Assembly: GCA_964057225.1 (NCBI GenBank)
Contig: OZ059894.1
Coordinates: 21,668,476 to 21,732,475, forward strand
DNA: 64,000 nt
Source: Auanema rhodensis
Lineage: Eukaryota; Nematoda; Chromadorea; Rhabditida; Rhabditidae
Reading direction: 5' to 3'
Shown here: positions 41,501 through 54,660 of the stretch, piece by piece
Position numbering within the stretch: position 1 is the first letter of the stretch
How the letters are laid out: every line of letters starts with the position of its first letter
Program-made: the position numbers and the translations under genes
Notes under the pieces: generated by a model
What the model saw: only the letters and a program-made list of their open reading frames with translations
Told to the model about the DNA's origin: nothing
The model's database searches: none

Positions 41501-44500
41501 ATTCCTTTTTTTAAGGCAAAGACGATGGACAATGTTATTCAACGAAAAAATTAATTCTTCAGGGTGAAAATCGAGGATATAAGTGTGAACTTATATCAGT
41601 TGATATCTCGGTGCATTTTTAAGCTAGCGCAAATCTGATAACACAGATCGACGCAGCTTAAAAATCCGCATCGAATGCACTATACTACATTGAGAAACGC
41701 TTAATACAAAAATTAGTTATGATCGTTTGAAAAATGATGCATTAGTGTATGTTGAGTTTCCATGTACACTCAACATTGCTTCCAAAAACATTTTGACAAA
41801 AATTTTTTCGAAAAATTTCAGAATAATTCAGCAAAAAGTAGATGTTTTTAGATTCCTTTTTCCAAGGCAAAGACGATGGACAATGTTATTCAACGAAAAA
41901 ATTAATTCTTCAGGGTGAAAATCGAGGATATAAGTGTGAACTTATATCAGTTGATATCTCGGTGCATTTTTAAGCTAGCGCAAATCTGATAACACAGATC
42001 GACGCAGCTTAAAAATCCGCATCGAATGCACTATACTACATTGAGAAACGTTTGATACAAAAATTAGTTATGATCGTTTGAAAAATGATGCATTAGTGTA
42101 TGTTGAGTTTCCATGTACACTCAACATTGCTTCCAAAAACATTTTGACAAAAATTTTTTCGAAAAATTTCAAAATAATTTAGCAAAAAGTAGATGTTTTT
42201 AGATTCCTTTTTTTAAGGCAAAGACGATGGACAATGTTATTCAACGAAAAAATTAATTCTTCAGGGTGAAAATCGAGGATATAAGTGTGAACTTATATCA
42301 GTTGATATCTCGGTGCATTTTTAAGCTAGCGCAAATCTGATAACACAGATCGACGCAGCTTAAAAATCCGCATCGAATGCACTATACTACATTGAGAAAC
42401 GCTTAATACACAAATTAGTTATGATCGTTTGAAAAATGATGCATTAGTGTATGTTGAGTTTCCATGTACACTCAACATTGCTTCCAAAAACATTTTGACA
42501 AAAATTTTTTCGAAAAATTTCAAAATAATTTAGCAAAAAGTAGATGTTTTTAGATTTCTTTTTTCAAGGCAAAGACGATGGACAATGTTATTCAACGAAA
42601 AAATTAATTCTTCAGGGTGTAAATCGAGGATATAAGTGTGAACTTATATCAGTTGATATCTCGGTGCATTTTTAAGCTAGCGCAAATCTGATAACACAGA
42701 TCGACGCAGCTTAAAAATCCGCATCGAATGCACTATACTACATTGAGAAACGCTTGATACAAAAATTAGTTATGTTCGTTTGAAAAATGATGCATTAGTG
42801 TATGTTGAGTTTCCATGTACACTCAACATTGCTTCAAAAAACATTTTGACAAAAATTTTTTCGAAAAATTTCAAAATAATTTAGCAAAAAGTAGATGTTT
42901 TTAGATTCCATTTTTCAAGGCAAAGACGATAGACAATGTTATTCAACGAAAAAATTAATTCTTCAGGGTGAAAATCGAGGATATAAGTGTGAACTTATAT
43001 CAGTTGATATCTCGGTGCATTTTTAAGCTAGCGCAAATCTGATAACACAGATCGACGCAGCTTAAAAATCCGCATCGAATGCACTATACTACATCAAGAA
43101 ACGCTTGATACAAAAATTAGTTATGATCGTTTGAAAAATGATGCATTAGTGTATGTTGAGTTTCCATGTACACTCAACATTGCTTCCAAAAACATTTTGA
43201 CAAAAATTTTTTCGAAAAATTTCAAAATATTTTAGCAAAAAGTAGATGTTTTTAGATTCCTGTTTTTAAGGCAAAGACGATGGACAATGTTATTCAACGA
43301 AAAAATTAATTCTTCAGGGTGAAAATCGAGGATATAAGTGTGAACTTATATCAGTTGATATCTCGGTGCATTTTTAAGCTAGCGCAAATCTGATAACACA
43401 GATCGACGCAGCTTAAAAATCCGCATCGAATGCACTATACAACATTGAGAAACGCTTAATACAAAAATTAGTTATGATCGTTTGAAAAATGATGCATTAG
43501 TGTGTGTTGAGTTTCCATGTACACTCAACATTGCTTCAAAAAACATTTTGACAAAAATTTTTTCGAAAAATTTCAAAATAATTTAGCAAAAAGTAGATGT
43601 TTTTAGATTCCTTTTTTTGAGGCAAAGACGATGGACAATGTTATTCAACGAAAAAATTGATTCTTCAGGGTGAAAATCGAGGATATAAGTGTGAACTTAT
43701 ATCAGTTGATATCTCGGTGCATTTTTAAGCTAGCGCAAATCTGATAACACAGATCGACGCAGCTTAAAAATCCGCATCGAATGCACTATACTACATTGAG
43801 AAACGCTTGATACAAAAATTAGTTATGTTCGTTTGAAAAATGATGCATTAGTGTATGTTGAGTTTCCATGTACACTCAACATTGCTTCAAAAAACATTTT
43901 GACAAAAATTTTTTCGAAAAATTTCAAAATAATTTAGCAAAAAGTAGATGTTTTTAGATTCCATTTTTCAAGGCAAAGACGATAGACAATGTTATTCAAC
44001 GAAAAAATTAATTCTTCAGGGTGAAAATCGAGGATATAAGTGTGAACTTATATCAGTTGATATCTCGGTGCATTTTTAAGCTAGCGCAAATCTGATAACA
44101 CAGATCGACGCAGCTTGAAAAACCGCATCGAATGCACTATACTACATCAAGAAACGCTTGATACAAAAATTAGTTATGATCGTTTGAAAAATGATGCATT
44201 AGTGTATGTTGAGTTTCCATGTACACTCAACATTGCTTCCAAAAACATTTTGACAAAAATTTTTTCGAAAAATTTCAAAATATTTTAGCAAAAAGTAGAT
44301 GTTTTTAGATTCCTGTTTTTAAGGCAAAGACGATGGACAATGTTATTCAACGAAAAAATTAATTCTTCAGGGTGAAAATCGAGGATATAAGTGTGAACTT
44401 ATATCAGTTGATATCTCGGTGCATTTTTAAGCTAGCGCAAATCTGATAACACAGATCGACGCAGCTTAAAAATCCGCATCGAATGCACTATACAACATTG

Positions 44501-47500
44501 AGAAACGCTTAATACAAAAATTAGTTATGATCGTTTGAAAAATGATGCATTAGTGTATGTTGAGTTTCCATGTACACTCAACATTGCTTCAAAAAACATT
44601 TTGACAAAAATTTTTTCGAAAAATTTCAAAATAATTTAGCAAAAAGTAGATGTTTTTAGATTCCTTTTTTTAAGGCAAAGACGATGGACAATGTTATTCA
44701 ACGAAAAAATTAATTCTTCAGGGTGAAAATCGAGGATATAAGTGTGAACTTATATCAGTTGATATCTCGGTGCATTTTTAAGCTAGCGCAAATCTGATAA
44801 CACAGATCGACGCAGCTTAAAAATCCGCATCGAATGCACTATACTACATCAAGAAACGCTTGATACAAAAATTAGTTATGATCGTTTGAAAAATGATGCA
44901 TTAGTGTATGTTGAGTTTCCATGTACACTCAACATTGCTTCCAAAAACATTTTGACAAAAATTTTTTCGAAAAATTTCAAAATATTTTAGCAAAAAGTAG
45001 ATGTTTTTAGATTCCTGTTTTTAAGGCAAAGACGATGGACAATGTTATTCAACGAAAAAATTAATTCTTCAGGGTGAAAATCGAGGATATAAGTGTGAAC
45101 TTATATCAGTTGATATCTCGGTGCATTTTTAAGCTAGCGCAAATCTGATAACACAGATCGACGCAGCTTAAAAATCCGCATCGAATGCACTATACAACAT
45201 TGAGAAACGCTTAATACAAAAATTAGTTATGATCGTTTGAAAAATGATGCATTAGTGTGTGTTGAGTTTCCATGTACACTCAACATTGCTTCCAAAAACA
45301 TTTTGACAAAAATTTTTTCGAAAAATTTCATAATAATTTAGCAAAAAGTAGATGTTTTTAGATTCCTGTTTTTAAGGCAAAGACGATGGACAATGTTATT
45401 CAACGAAAAAATTAATTCTTCAGGGTGAAAATCGAGGATATAAGTGTGAACTTATATCAGTTGATATCTCGGTGCATTTTTAAGCTAGCGCAAATTTGAT
45501 AACACAGATCGACGCAGCTTAAAAATCCGCATCGAATGCACTATACTACATTGAGAAACGCTTGATACAAAAATTAGTTATGTTCGTTTGAAAAATGATG
45601 CATTAGTGTATGTTGAGTTTCCATGTACACTCAACATTGCTTCAAAAAACATTTTGACAAAAATTTTTTCGAAAAATTTCAAAATAATTTAGCAAAAAGT
45701 AGATGTTTTTAGATTCCTTTTTTTAAGGCAAAGACGATGGACAATGTTATTCAACGAAAAAATTAATTCTTCAGGGTGAAAATCGAGGATATAAGTGTGA
45801 ACTTATATCAGTTGATATCTCGGTGCATTTTTAAGCTAGCGCAAATCTGATAACACAGATCGACGCAGCTTAAAAATCCGCATCGAATGCACTATATTAC
45901 ATCAAGAAACGCTTGATACAAAAATTAGTTATGATCGTTTGAAAAATGATGCATTAGTGTATGTTGAGTTTCCATGTACACTCAACATTGCTTCCAAAAA
46001 CATTTTGACAAAAATTTTTTCGAAAAATTTCAAAATAATTTAGCAAAAAGTAGATGTTTTTAGATTCCTTTTTTTAAGGCAAAGACGATGGACAATGTTA
46101 TTCAACGAAAAAATTAATTCTTCAGGGTGAAAATCGAGGATATAAGTGTGAACTTATATCAGTTGATATCTCGGTGCATTTTTAAGCTAGCGCAAATCTG
46201 ATAACACAGATCGACGCAGCTTAAAAATCCGCATCGAATGCACTATACTACATTGAGAAACGCTTAAAACAAAAATTAGTTATGATCGTTTGAAAAATGA
46301 TGCATTAGTGTATGTTGAGTTTCCATGTACACTCAACATTGCTTCCAAAAACATTTTGACAAAAATTTTTTCGAAAAATTTCATAATAATTTAGCAAAAA
46401 GTAGATGTTTTTAGATTCCTGTTTTTAAGGCAAAGACGATGGACAATGTTATTCAACGAAAAAATTAATTCTTCAGGGTGAAAATCGAGGATATAAGTGT
46501 GAACTTATATCAGTTGATATCTCGGTGCATTTTTAAGCTTGCGCAAATTTGATAACACAGATCGACGCAGCTTAAAAATCCGCATCGAATGCACTATACT
46601 ACATTGAGAAACGCTTGATACAAAAATTAGTTATGTTCGTTTGAAAAATGATGCATTAGTGTATGTTGAGTTTCCATGTACACTCAACATTGCTTCAAAA
46701 AACATTTTGACAAAAATTTTTTCGAAAAATTTCAAAATAATTTAGCAAAAAGTAGATGTTTTTAGATTCCTTTTTTTAAGGCAAAGACGATGGACAATGT
46801 TATTCAACGAAAAAATTAATTCTTCAGGGTGAAAATCGAGGATATAAGTGTGAACTTATATCAGTTGATATCTCGGTGCATTTTTAAGCTAGCGCAAATC
46901 TGATAACACAGATCGACGCAGCTTAAAAATCCGCATCGAATGCACTATACTACATCAAGAAACGCTTGATACAAAAATTAGTTATGATCGTTTGAAAAAT
47001 GATGCATTAGTGTATGTTGAGTTTCCATGTACACTCAACATTGCTTCCAAAAACATTTTGACAAAAATTTTTTCGAAAAATTTCAAAATAATTTAGCAAA
47101 AAGTAGATGTTTTTAGATTCCATTTTTCAAGGCAAAGACGATAGACAATGTTATTCAACGAAAAAATTAATTCTTCAGGGTGAAAATCGAGGATATAAGT
47201 GTGAACTTATATCAGTTGATATCTCGGTGCATTTTTAAGCTAGCGCAAATCTGATAACACAGATCGACGCAGCTTAAAAATCCGCATCGAATGCACTATA
47301 CAACATTGAGAAACGCTTAATACAAAAATTAGTTATGATCGTTTGAAAAATGATGCATTAGTGTGTGTTGAGTTTCCATGTACACTCAACATTGCTTCCA
47401 AAAACATTTTGACAAAAATTTTTTCGAAAAATTTCAAAATAATTTAGCAAAAAGTAGATGTTTTTAGATTCCATTTTTCAAGGCAAAGACGATAGACAAG

Positions 47501-48339
47501 GTTATTCAACGAAAAAATTAATTCTTCAGGGTGAAAATCGAGGATATAAGTGTGAACTTATATCAGTTGATATCTCGGTGCATTTTTAAGCTAGCGCAAA
47601 TTTGATAACACAGATCGACGCAGCTTAAAAATCCGCATCGAATGCACTATACTACATTGAGAAACGCTTGATACAAAAATTAGTTATGTTCGTTTGAAAA
47701 ATGATGCATTAGTGTATGTTGAGTTTCCATGTACACTCAACATTGCTTCAAAAAACATTTTGACAAAAATTTTTTCGAAAAATTTCAAAATAATTTAGCA
47801 AAAAGTAGATGTTTTTAGATTCCTTTTTTTAAGGCAAAGACGATGGACAATGTTATTCAACGAAAAAATTAATTCTTCAGGGTGAAAATCGAGGATATAA
47901 GTGTGAACTTATATCAGTTGATATCTCGGTGCATTTTTAAGCTAGCGCAAATTTGATAACACAGATCGACGCAGCTTAAAAATCCGCATCGAATGCACTA
48001 TACTACATTGAGAAACGCTTGATACAAAAATTAGTTATGTTCGTTTGAAAAATGATGCATTAGTGTATGTTGAGTTTCCATGTACACTCAACATTGCTTC
48101 AAAAAACATTTTGACAAAAATTTTTTCGAAAAATTTCAAAATAATTTAGCAAAAAGTAGATGTTTTTAGATTCCATTTTTCAAGGCAAAGACGATAGACA
48201 ATGTTATTCAACGAAAAAATTAATTCTTCAGGGTGAAAATCGAGGATATAAGTGTGAACTTATATCAGTTGATATCTCGGTGCATTTTTAAGCTAGCGCA
48301 AATCTGATAACACAGATCGACGCAGCTTAAAAATCCGCA

Positions 48340-51300
48340 TCGAATGCACTATACTACATCAAGAAACGCTTGATACAAAAATTAGTTATGATCGTTTGAA
48401 AAATGATGCATTAGTGTATGTTGAGTTTCCATGTACACTCAACATTGCTTCCAAAAACATTTTGACAAAAATTTTTTCGAAAAATTTCAAAATAATTTAG
48501 CAAAAAGTAGATGTTTTTAGATTCCATTTTTCAAGGCAAAGACGATAGACAATGTTATTCAACGAAAAAATTAATTCTTCAGGGTGAAAATCGAGGATAT
48601 AAGTGTGAACTTATATCAGTTGATATCTCGGTGCATTTTTAAGCTAGCGCAAATCTGATAACACAGATCGACGCAGCTTGAAAAACCGCATCGAATGCAC
48701 TATACTACATTAAGAAACGCTTAATACAAAAATTAGTTATGATCGTTTGAAAAATGATGCATTAGTGTATGTTGAGTTTCCATGTACACTCAACATTGCT
48801 TCCAAAAACATTTTGACAAAAATTTTTTCGAAAAATTTCAAAATAATTTAGCAAAAAGTAGATGTTTTTAGATTCCATTTTTCAAGGCAAAGACGATAGA
48901 CAATGTTATTCAACGAAAAAATTAATTCTTCAGGGTGAAAATCGAGGATATAAGTGTGAACTTATATCAGTTGATATCTCGGTGCATTTTTAAGCTAGCG
49001 CAAATCTGATAACACAGATCGACGCAGCTTAAAAATCCGCATCGAATGCACTATACAACATTGAGAAACGCTTAATACAAAAATTAGTTATGATCGTTTG
49101 AAAAATGATGCATTAGTGTGTGTTGAGTTTCCATGTACACTCAACATTGCTTCCAAAAACATTTTGACAAAAATTTTTTCGAAAAATTTCAAAATAATTT
49201 AGCAAAAAGTAGATGTTTTTAGATTCCATTTTTCAAGGCAAAGACGATAGACAAGGTTATTCAACGAAAAAATTAATTCTTCAGGGTGAAAATCGAGGAT
49301 ATAAGTGTGAACTTATATCAGTTGATATCTCGGTGCATTTTTAAGCTAGCGCAAATCTGATAACACAGATCGACGCAGCTTGAAAAACCGCATCGAATGC
49401 ACTATACTACATTAAGAAACGCTTAATACAAAAATTAGTTATGATCGTTTGAAAAATGATGCATTAGTGTATGTTGAGTTTCCATGTACACTCAACATTG
49501 CTTCCAAAAACATTTTGACAAAAATTTTTTCGAAAAATTTCAAAATAATTTAGCAAAAAGTAGATGTTTTTAGATTCCATTTTTCAAGGCAAAGACGATA
49601 GACAATGTTATTCAACGAAAAAATTAATTCTTCAGGGTGAAAATCGAGGATATAAGTGTGAACTTATATCAGTTGATATCTCGGTGCATTTTTAAGCTAG
49701 CGCAAATCTGATAACACAGATCGACGCAGCTTAAAAATCCGCATCGAATGCACTATACAACATTGAGAAACGCTTAATACAAAAATTAGTTATGATCGTT
49801 TGAAAAATGATGCATTAGTGTGTGTTGAGTTTCCATGTACACTCAACATTGCTTCCAAAAACATTTTGACAAAAATTTTTTCGAAAAATTTCAAAATAAT
49901 TTAGCAAAAAGTAGATGTTTTTAGATTCCATTTTTCAAGGCAAAGACGATAGACAAGGTTATTCAACGAAAAAATTAATTCTTCAGGGTGAAAATCGAGG
50001 ATATAAGTGTGAACTTATATCAGTTGATATCTCGGTGCATTTTTAAGCTAGCGCAAATCTGATAACACAGATCGACGCAGCTTAAAAATCCGCATCGAAT
50101 GCACTATACTACATTGAGAAACGCTTAATACAAAAATTAGTTATGATCGTTTGAAAAATGATGCATTAGTGTATGTTGAGTTTCCATGTACACTCAACAT
50201 TGCTTCCAAAAACATTTTGACAAAAATTTTTTCGAAAAATTTCAAAATATTTTAGCAAAAAGTAGATGTTTTTAGATTCCTGTTTTTAAGGCAAAGACGA
50301 TGGACAATGTTATTCAACGAAAAAATTAATTCTTCAGGGTGAAAATCGAGGATATAAGTGTGAACTTATATCAGTTGATATCTCGGTGCATTTTTAAGCT
50401 AGCGCAAATCTGATAACACAGATCGACGCAGCTTAAAAATCCGCATCGAATGCACTATACTACATCAAGAAACGCTTGATACAAAAATTAGTTATGATCG
50501 TTTGAAAAATGATGCATTAGTGTATGTTGAGTTTCCATGTACACTCAACATTGCTTCCAAAAACATTTTGACAAAAATTTTTTCGAAAAATTTCAAAATA
50601 ATTTAGCAAAAAGTAGATGTTTTTAGATTCCATTTTTCAAGGCAAAGACGATAGACAATGTTATTCAACGAAAAAATTAATTCTTCAGGGTGAAAATCGA
50701 GGATATAAGTGTGAACTTATATCAGTTGATATCTCGGTGCATTTTTAAGCTAGCGCAAATCTGATAACACAGATCGACGCAGCTTGAAAAACCGCATCGA
50801 ATGCACTATACTACATTAAGAAACGCTTAATACAAAAATTAGTTATGATCGTTTGAAAAATGATGCATTAGTGTATGTTGAGTTTCCATGTACACTCAAC
50901 ATTGCTTCCAAAAACATTTTGACAAAAATTTTTTCGAAAAATTTCAAAATAATTTAGCAAAAAGTAGATGTTTTTAGATTCCATTTTTCAAGGCAAAGAC
51001 GATAGACAATGTTATTCAACGAAAAAATTAATTCTTCAGGGTGAAAATCGAGGATATAAGTGTGAACTTATATCAGTTGATATCTCGGTGCATTTTTAAG
51101 CTAGCGCAAATCTGATAACACAGATCGACGCAGCTTAAAAATCCGCATCGAATGCACTATACAACATTGAGAAACGCTTAATACAAAAATTAGTTATGAT
51201 CGTTTGAAAAATGATGCATTAGTGTGTGTTGAGTTTCCATGTACACTCAACATTGCTTCCAAAAACATTTTGACAAAAATTTTTTCGAAAAATTTCAAAA

Positions 51301-52166
51301 TAATTTAGCAAAAAGTAGATGTTTTTAGATTCCATTTTTCAAGGCAAAGACGATAGACAAGGTTATTCAACGAAAAAATTAATTCTTCAGGGTGAAAATC
51401 GAGGATATAAGTGTGAACTTATATCAGTTGATATCTCGGTGCATTTTTAAGCTAGCGCAAATCTGATAACACAGATCGACGCAGCTTGAAAAACCGCATC
51501 GAATGCACTATACTACATTAAGAAACGCTTAATACAAAAATTAGTTATGATCGTTTGAAAAATGATGCATTAGTGTATGTTGAGTTTCCATGTACACTCA
51601 ACATTGCTTCCAAAAACATTTTGACAAAAATTTTTTCGAAAAATTTCAAAATAATTTAGCAAAAAGTAGATGTTTTTAGATTCCATTTTTCAAGGCAAAG
51701 ACGATAGACAATGTTATTCAACGAAAAAATTAATTCTTCAGGGTGAAAATCGAGGATATAAGTGTGAACTTATATCAGTTGATATCTCGGTGCATTTTTA
51801 AGCTAGCGCAAATCTGATAACACAGATCGACGCAGCTTAAAAATCCGCATCGAATGCACTATACAACATTGAGAAACGCTTAATACAAAAATTAGTTATG
51901 ATCGTTTGAAAAATGATGCATTAGTGTGTGTTGAGTTTCCATGTACACTCAACATTGCTTCCAAAAACATTTTGACAAAAATTTTTTCGAAAAATTTCAA
52001 AATAATTTAGCAAAAAGTAGATGTTTTTAGATTCCATTTTTCAAGGCAAAGACGATAGACAAGGTTATTCAACGAAAAAATTAATTCTTCAGGGTGAAAA
52101 TCGAGGATATAAGTGTGAACTTATATCAGTTGATATCTCGGTGCATTTTTAAGCTAGCGCAAATCT
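48340..52166 (+). repeat. Dimeric (702 bp) repeats inside a 6-monomer (2106 bp) duplication
   Basis: Two monomer types alternate here. One has agcttgaaaaacc with acattaagaaacg and gacaatg. The other has tacaacattg with gtgtgttgag and gacaagg. The first type occurs near 48681, 49384, 50787 and 51489, and the second near 49054, 49757, 51161 and 51862. The whole stretch 48340-50060 recurs at 50446-52166 at a 2106-bp lag, starting from a catcaagaaacgcttgat monomer. This is the most regular higher-order organisation in the window and probably the most recent local amplification. Confidence 0.75.
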
Positions 52167-52339
52167 GATAACACAGATCGACGCAGCTTGAAAAACCGCA
52201 TCGAATGCACTATGCTACATTAAGAAACGCTTAATACAAAAATTAGTTATGATCGTTTGAAAAATGATGCATTAGTGTATGTTGAGTTTCCATGTACACT
52301 CAACATTGCTTCCAAAAACATTTTGACAAAAATTTTTTC

Positions 52340-54660
52340 GAAAAATTTCATAATAATTTAGCAAAAAGTAGATGTTTTTAGATTCCTGTTTTTAAGGCAA
52401 AGACGATGGACAATGTTATTCAACGAAAAAATTAATTCTTCAGGGTGAAAATCGAGGATATAAGTGTGAACTTATATCAGTTGATATCTCGGTGCATTTT
52501 TAAGCTAGCGCAAATTTGATAACACAGATCGACGCAGCTTAAAAATCCGCATCGAATGCACTATACTACATTGAGAAACGCTTGATACAAAAATTAGTTA
52601 TGTTCGTTTGAAAAATGATGCATTAGTGTATGTTGAGTTTCCATGTACACTCAACATTGCTTCAAAAAACATTTTGACAAAAAATTTTTTCGAAAAATTT
52701 CAAAATAATTTAGCAAAAAGTAGATGTTTTTAGATTCCTTTTTTTAAGGCAAAGACGATGGACAATGTTATTCAACGAAAAAATTAATTCTTCAGGGTGA
52801 AAATCGAGGATATAAGTGTGAACTTATATCAGTTGATATCTCGGTGCATTTTTAAGCTAGCGCAAATTTGATAACACAGATCGACGCAGCTTAAAAATCC
52901 GCATCGAATGCACTATACTACATTGAGAAACGCTTGATACAAAAATTAGTTATGTTCGTTTGAAAAATGATGCATTAGTGTATGTTGAGTTTCCATGTAC
53001 ACTCAACATTGCTTCAAAAAACATTTTGACAAAAATTTTTTCGAAAAATTTCAAAATAATTTAGCAAAAAGTAGATGTTTTTAGATTCCATTTTTCAAGG
53101 CAAAGACGATAGACAATGTTATTCAACGAAAAAATTAATTCTTCAGGGTGAAAATCGAGGATATAAGTGTGAACTTATATCAGTTGATATCTCGGTGCAT
53201 TTTTAAGCTAGCGCAAATCTGATAACACAGATCGACGCAGCTTAAAAATCCGCATCGAATGCACTATACAACATTGAGAAACGCTTAATACAAAAATTAG
53301 TTATGATCGTTTGAAAAATGATGCATTAGTGTGTGTTGAGTTTCCATGTACACTCAACATTGCTTCCAAAAACATTTTGACAAAAATTTTTTCGAAAAAT
53401 TTCAAAATAATTTAGCAAAAAGTAGATGTTTTTAGATTCCATTTTTCAAGGCAAAGACGATAGACAAGGTTATTCAACGAAAAAATTAATTCTTCAGGGT
53501 GAAAATCGAGGATATAAGTGTGAACTTATATCAGTTGATATCTCGGTGCATTTTTAAGCTAGCGCAAATCTGATAACACAGATCGACGCAGCTTGAAAAA
53601 CCGCATCGAATGCACTATACTACATTAAGAAACGCTTAATACAAAAATTAGTTATGATCGTTTGAAAAATGATGCATTAGTGTATGTTGAGTTTCCATGT
53701 ACACTCAACATTGCTTCCAAAAACATTTTGACAAAAATTTTTTCGAAAAATTTCATAATAATTTAGCAAAAAGTAGATGTTTTTAGATTCCTGTTTTTAA
53801 GGCAAAGACGATGGACAATGTTATTCAACGAAAAAATTAATTCTTCAGGGTGAAAATCGAGGATATAAGTGTGAACTTATATCAGTTGATATCTCGGTGC
53901 ATTTTTAAGCTAGCGCAAATTTGATAACACAGATCGACGCAGCTTAAAAATCCGCATCGAATGCACTATACTACATTGAGAAACGCTTGATACAAAAATT
54001 AGTTATGTTCGTTTGAAAAATGATGCATTAGTGTATGTTGAGTTTCCATGTACACTCAACATTGCTTCAAAAAACATTTTGACAAAAATTTTTTCGAAAA
54101 ATTTCAAAATAATTTAGCAAAAAGTAGATGTTTTTAGATTCCTTTTTTTAAGGCAAAGACGATGGACAATGTTATTCAACGAAAAAATTAATTCTTCAGG
54201 GTGAAAATCGAGGATATAAGTGTGAACTTATATCAGTTGATATCTCGGTGCATTTTTAAGCTAGCGCAAATTTGATAACACAGATCGACGCAGCTTAAAA
54301 ATCCGCATCGAATGCACTATACTACATTGAGAAACGCTTGATACAAAAATTAGTTATGTTCGTTTGAAAAATGATGCATTAGTGTATGTTGAGTTTCCAT
54401 GTACACTCAACATTGCTTCAAAAAACATTTTGACAAAAATTTTTTCGAAAAATTTCAAAATAATTTAGCAAAAAGTAGATGTTTTTAGATTCCATTTTTC
54501 AAGGCAAAGACGATAGACAATGTTATTCAACGAAAAAATTAATTCTTCAGGGTGAAAATCGAGGATATAAGTGTGAACTTATATCAGTTGATATCTCGGT
54601 GCATTTTTAAGCTAGCGCAAATCTGATAACACAGATCGACGCAGCTTAAAAATCCGCATC
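52340..54660 (+). repeat. Segmental duplication at 4-monomer lag (1404 bp)
   Basis: About 52340-53255 and 53745-54660 share ttcataataattt with ttcctgttttt, aaatttgata, gatacaaaaattag with ttatgttcg, cttcaaaaaac and a final ccatttttcaagg plus gatagac monomer. The lag is 1405 before the extra A near 52680 and 1404 after it, so the insertion occurred in the first copy only. A further related block begins near 55860. Confidence 0.68.
52610..52961 (+). repeat. 352-bp monomer with a single-base insertion
   Basis: Near 52680 the A-tract before tttttt has six A instead of five (gacaaaaaatttttt). This restores the original 351-bp register from 52962 onward. The equivalent monomer four copies later lacks the insertion, so it is private to this copy or a homopolymer read error. 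Confidence 0.85.

Noticed and set aside
2404-41918. Many open frames of 63 codons encoding near-identical peptides, on the minus strand before 14.5 kb and on the plus strand after 16.1 kb (for example 16105-16296).
   Set aside because: They begin with TTG, not ATG, have no upstream signals, and recur only where a substitution (such as aattcag for aatttag) happens to remove a stop. They follow monomer orientation and are products of the repeat, not genes.
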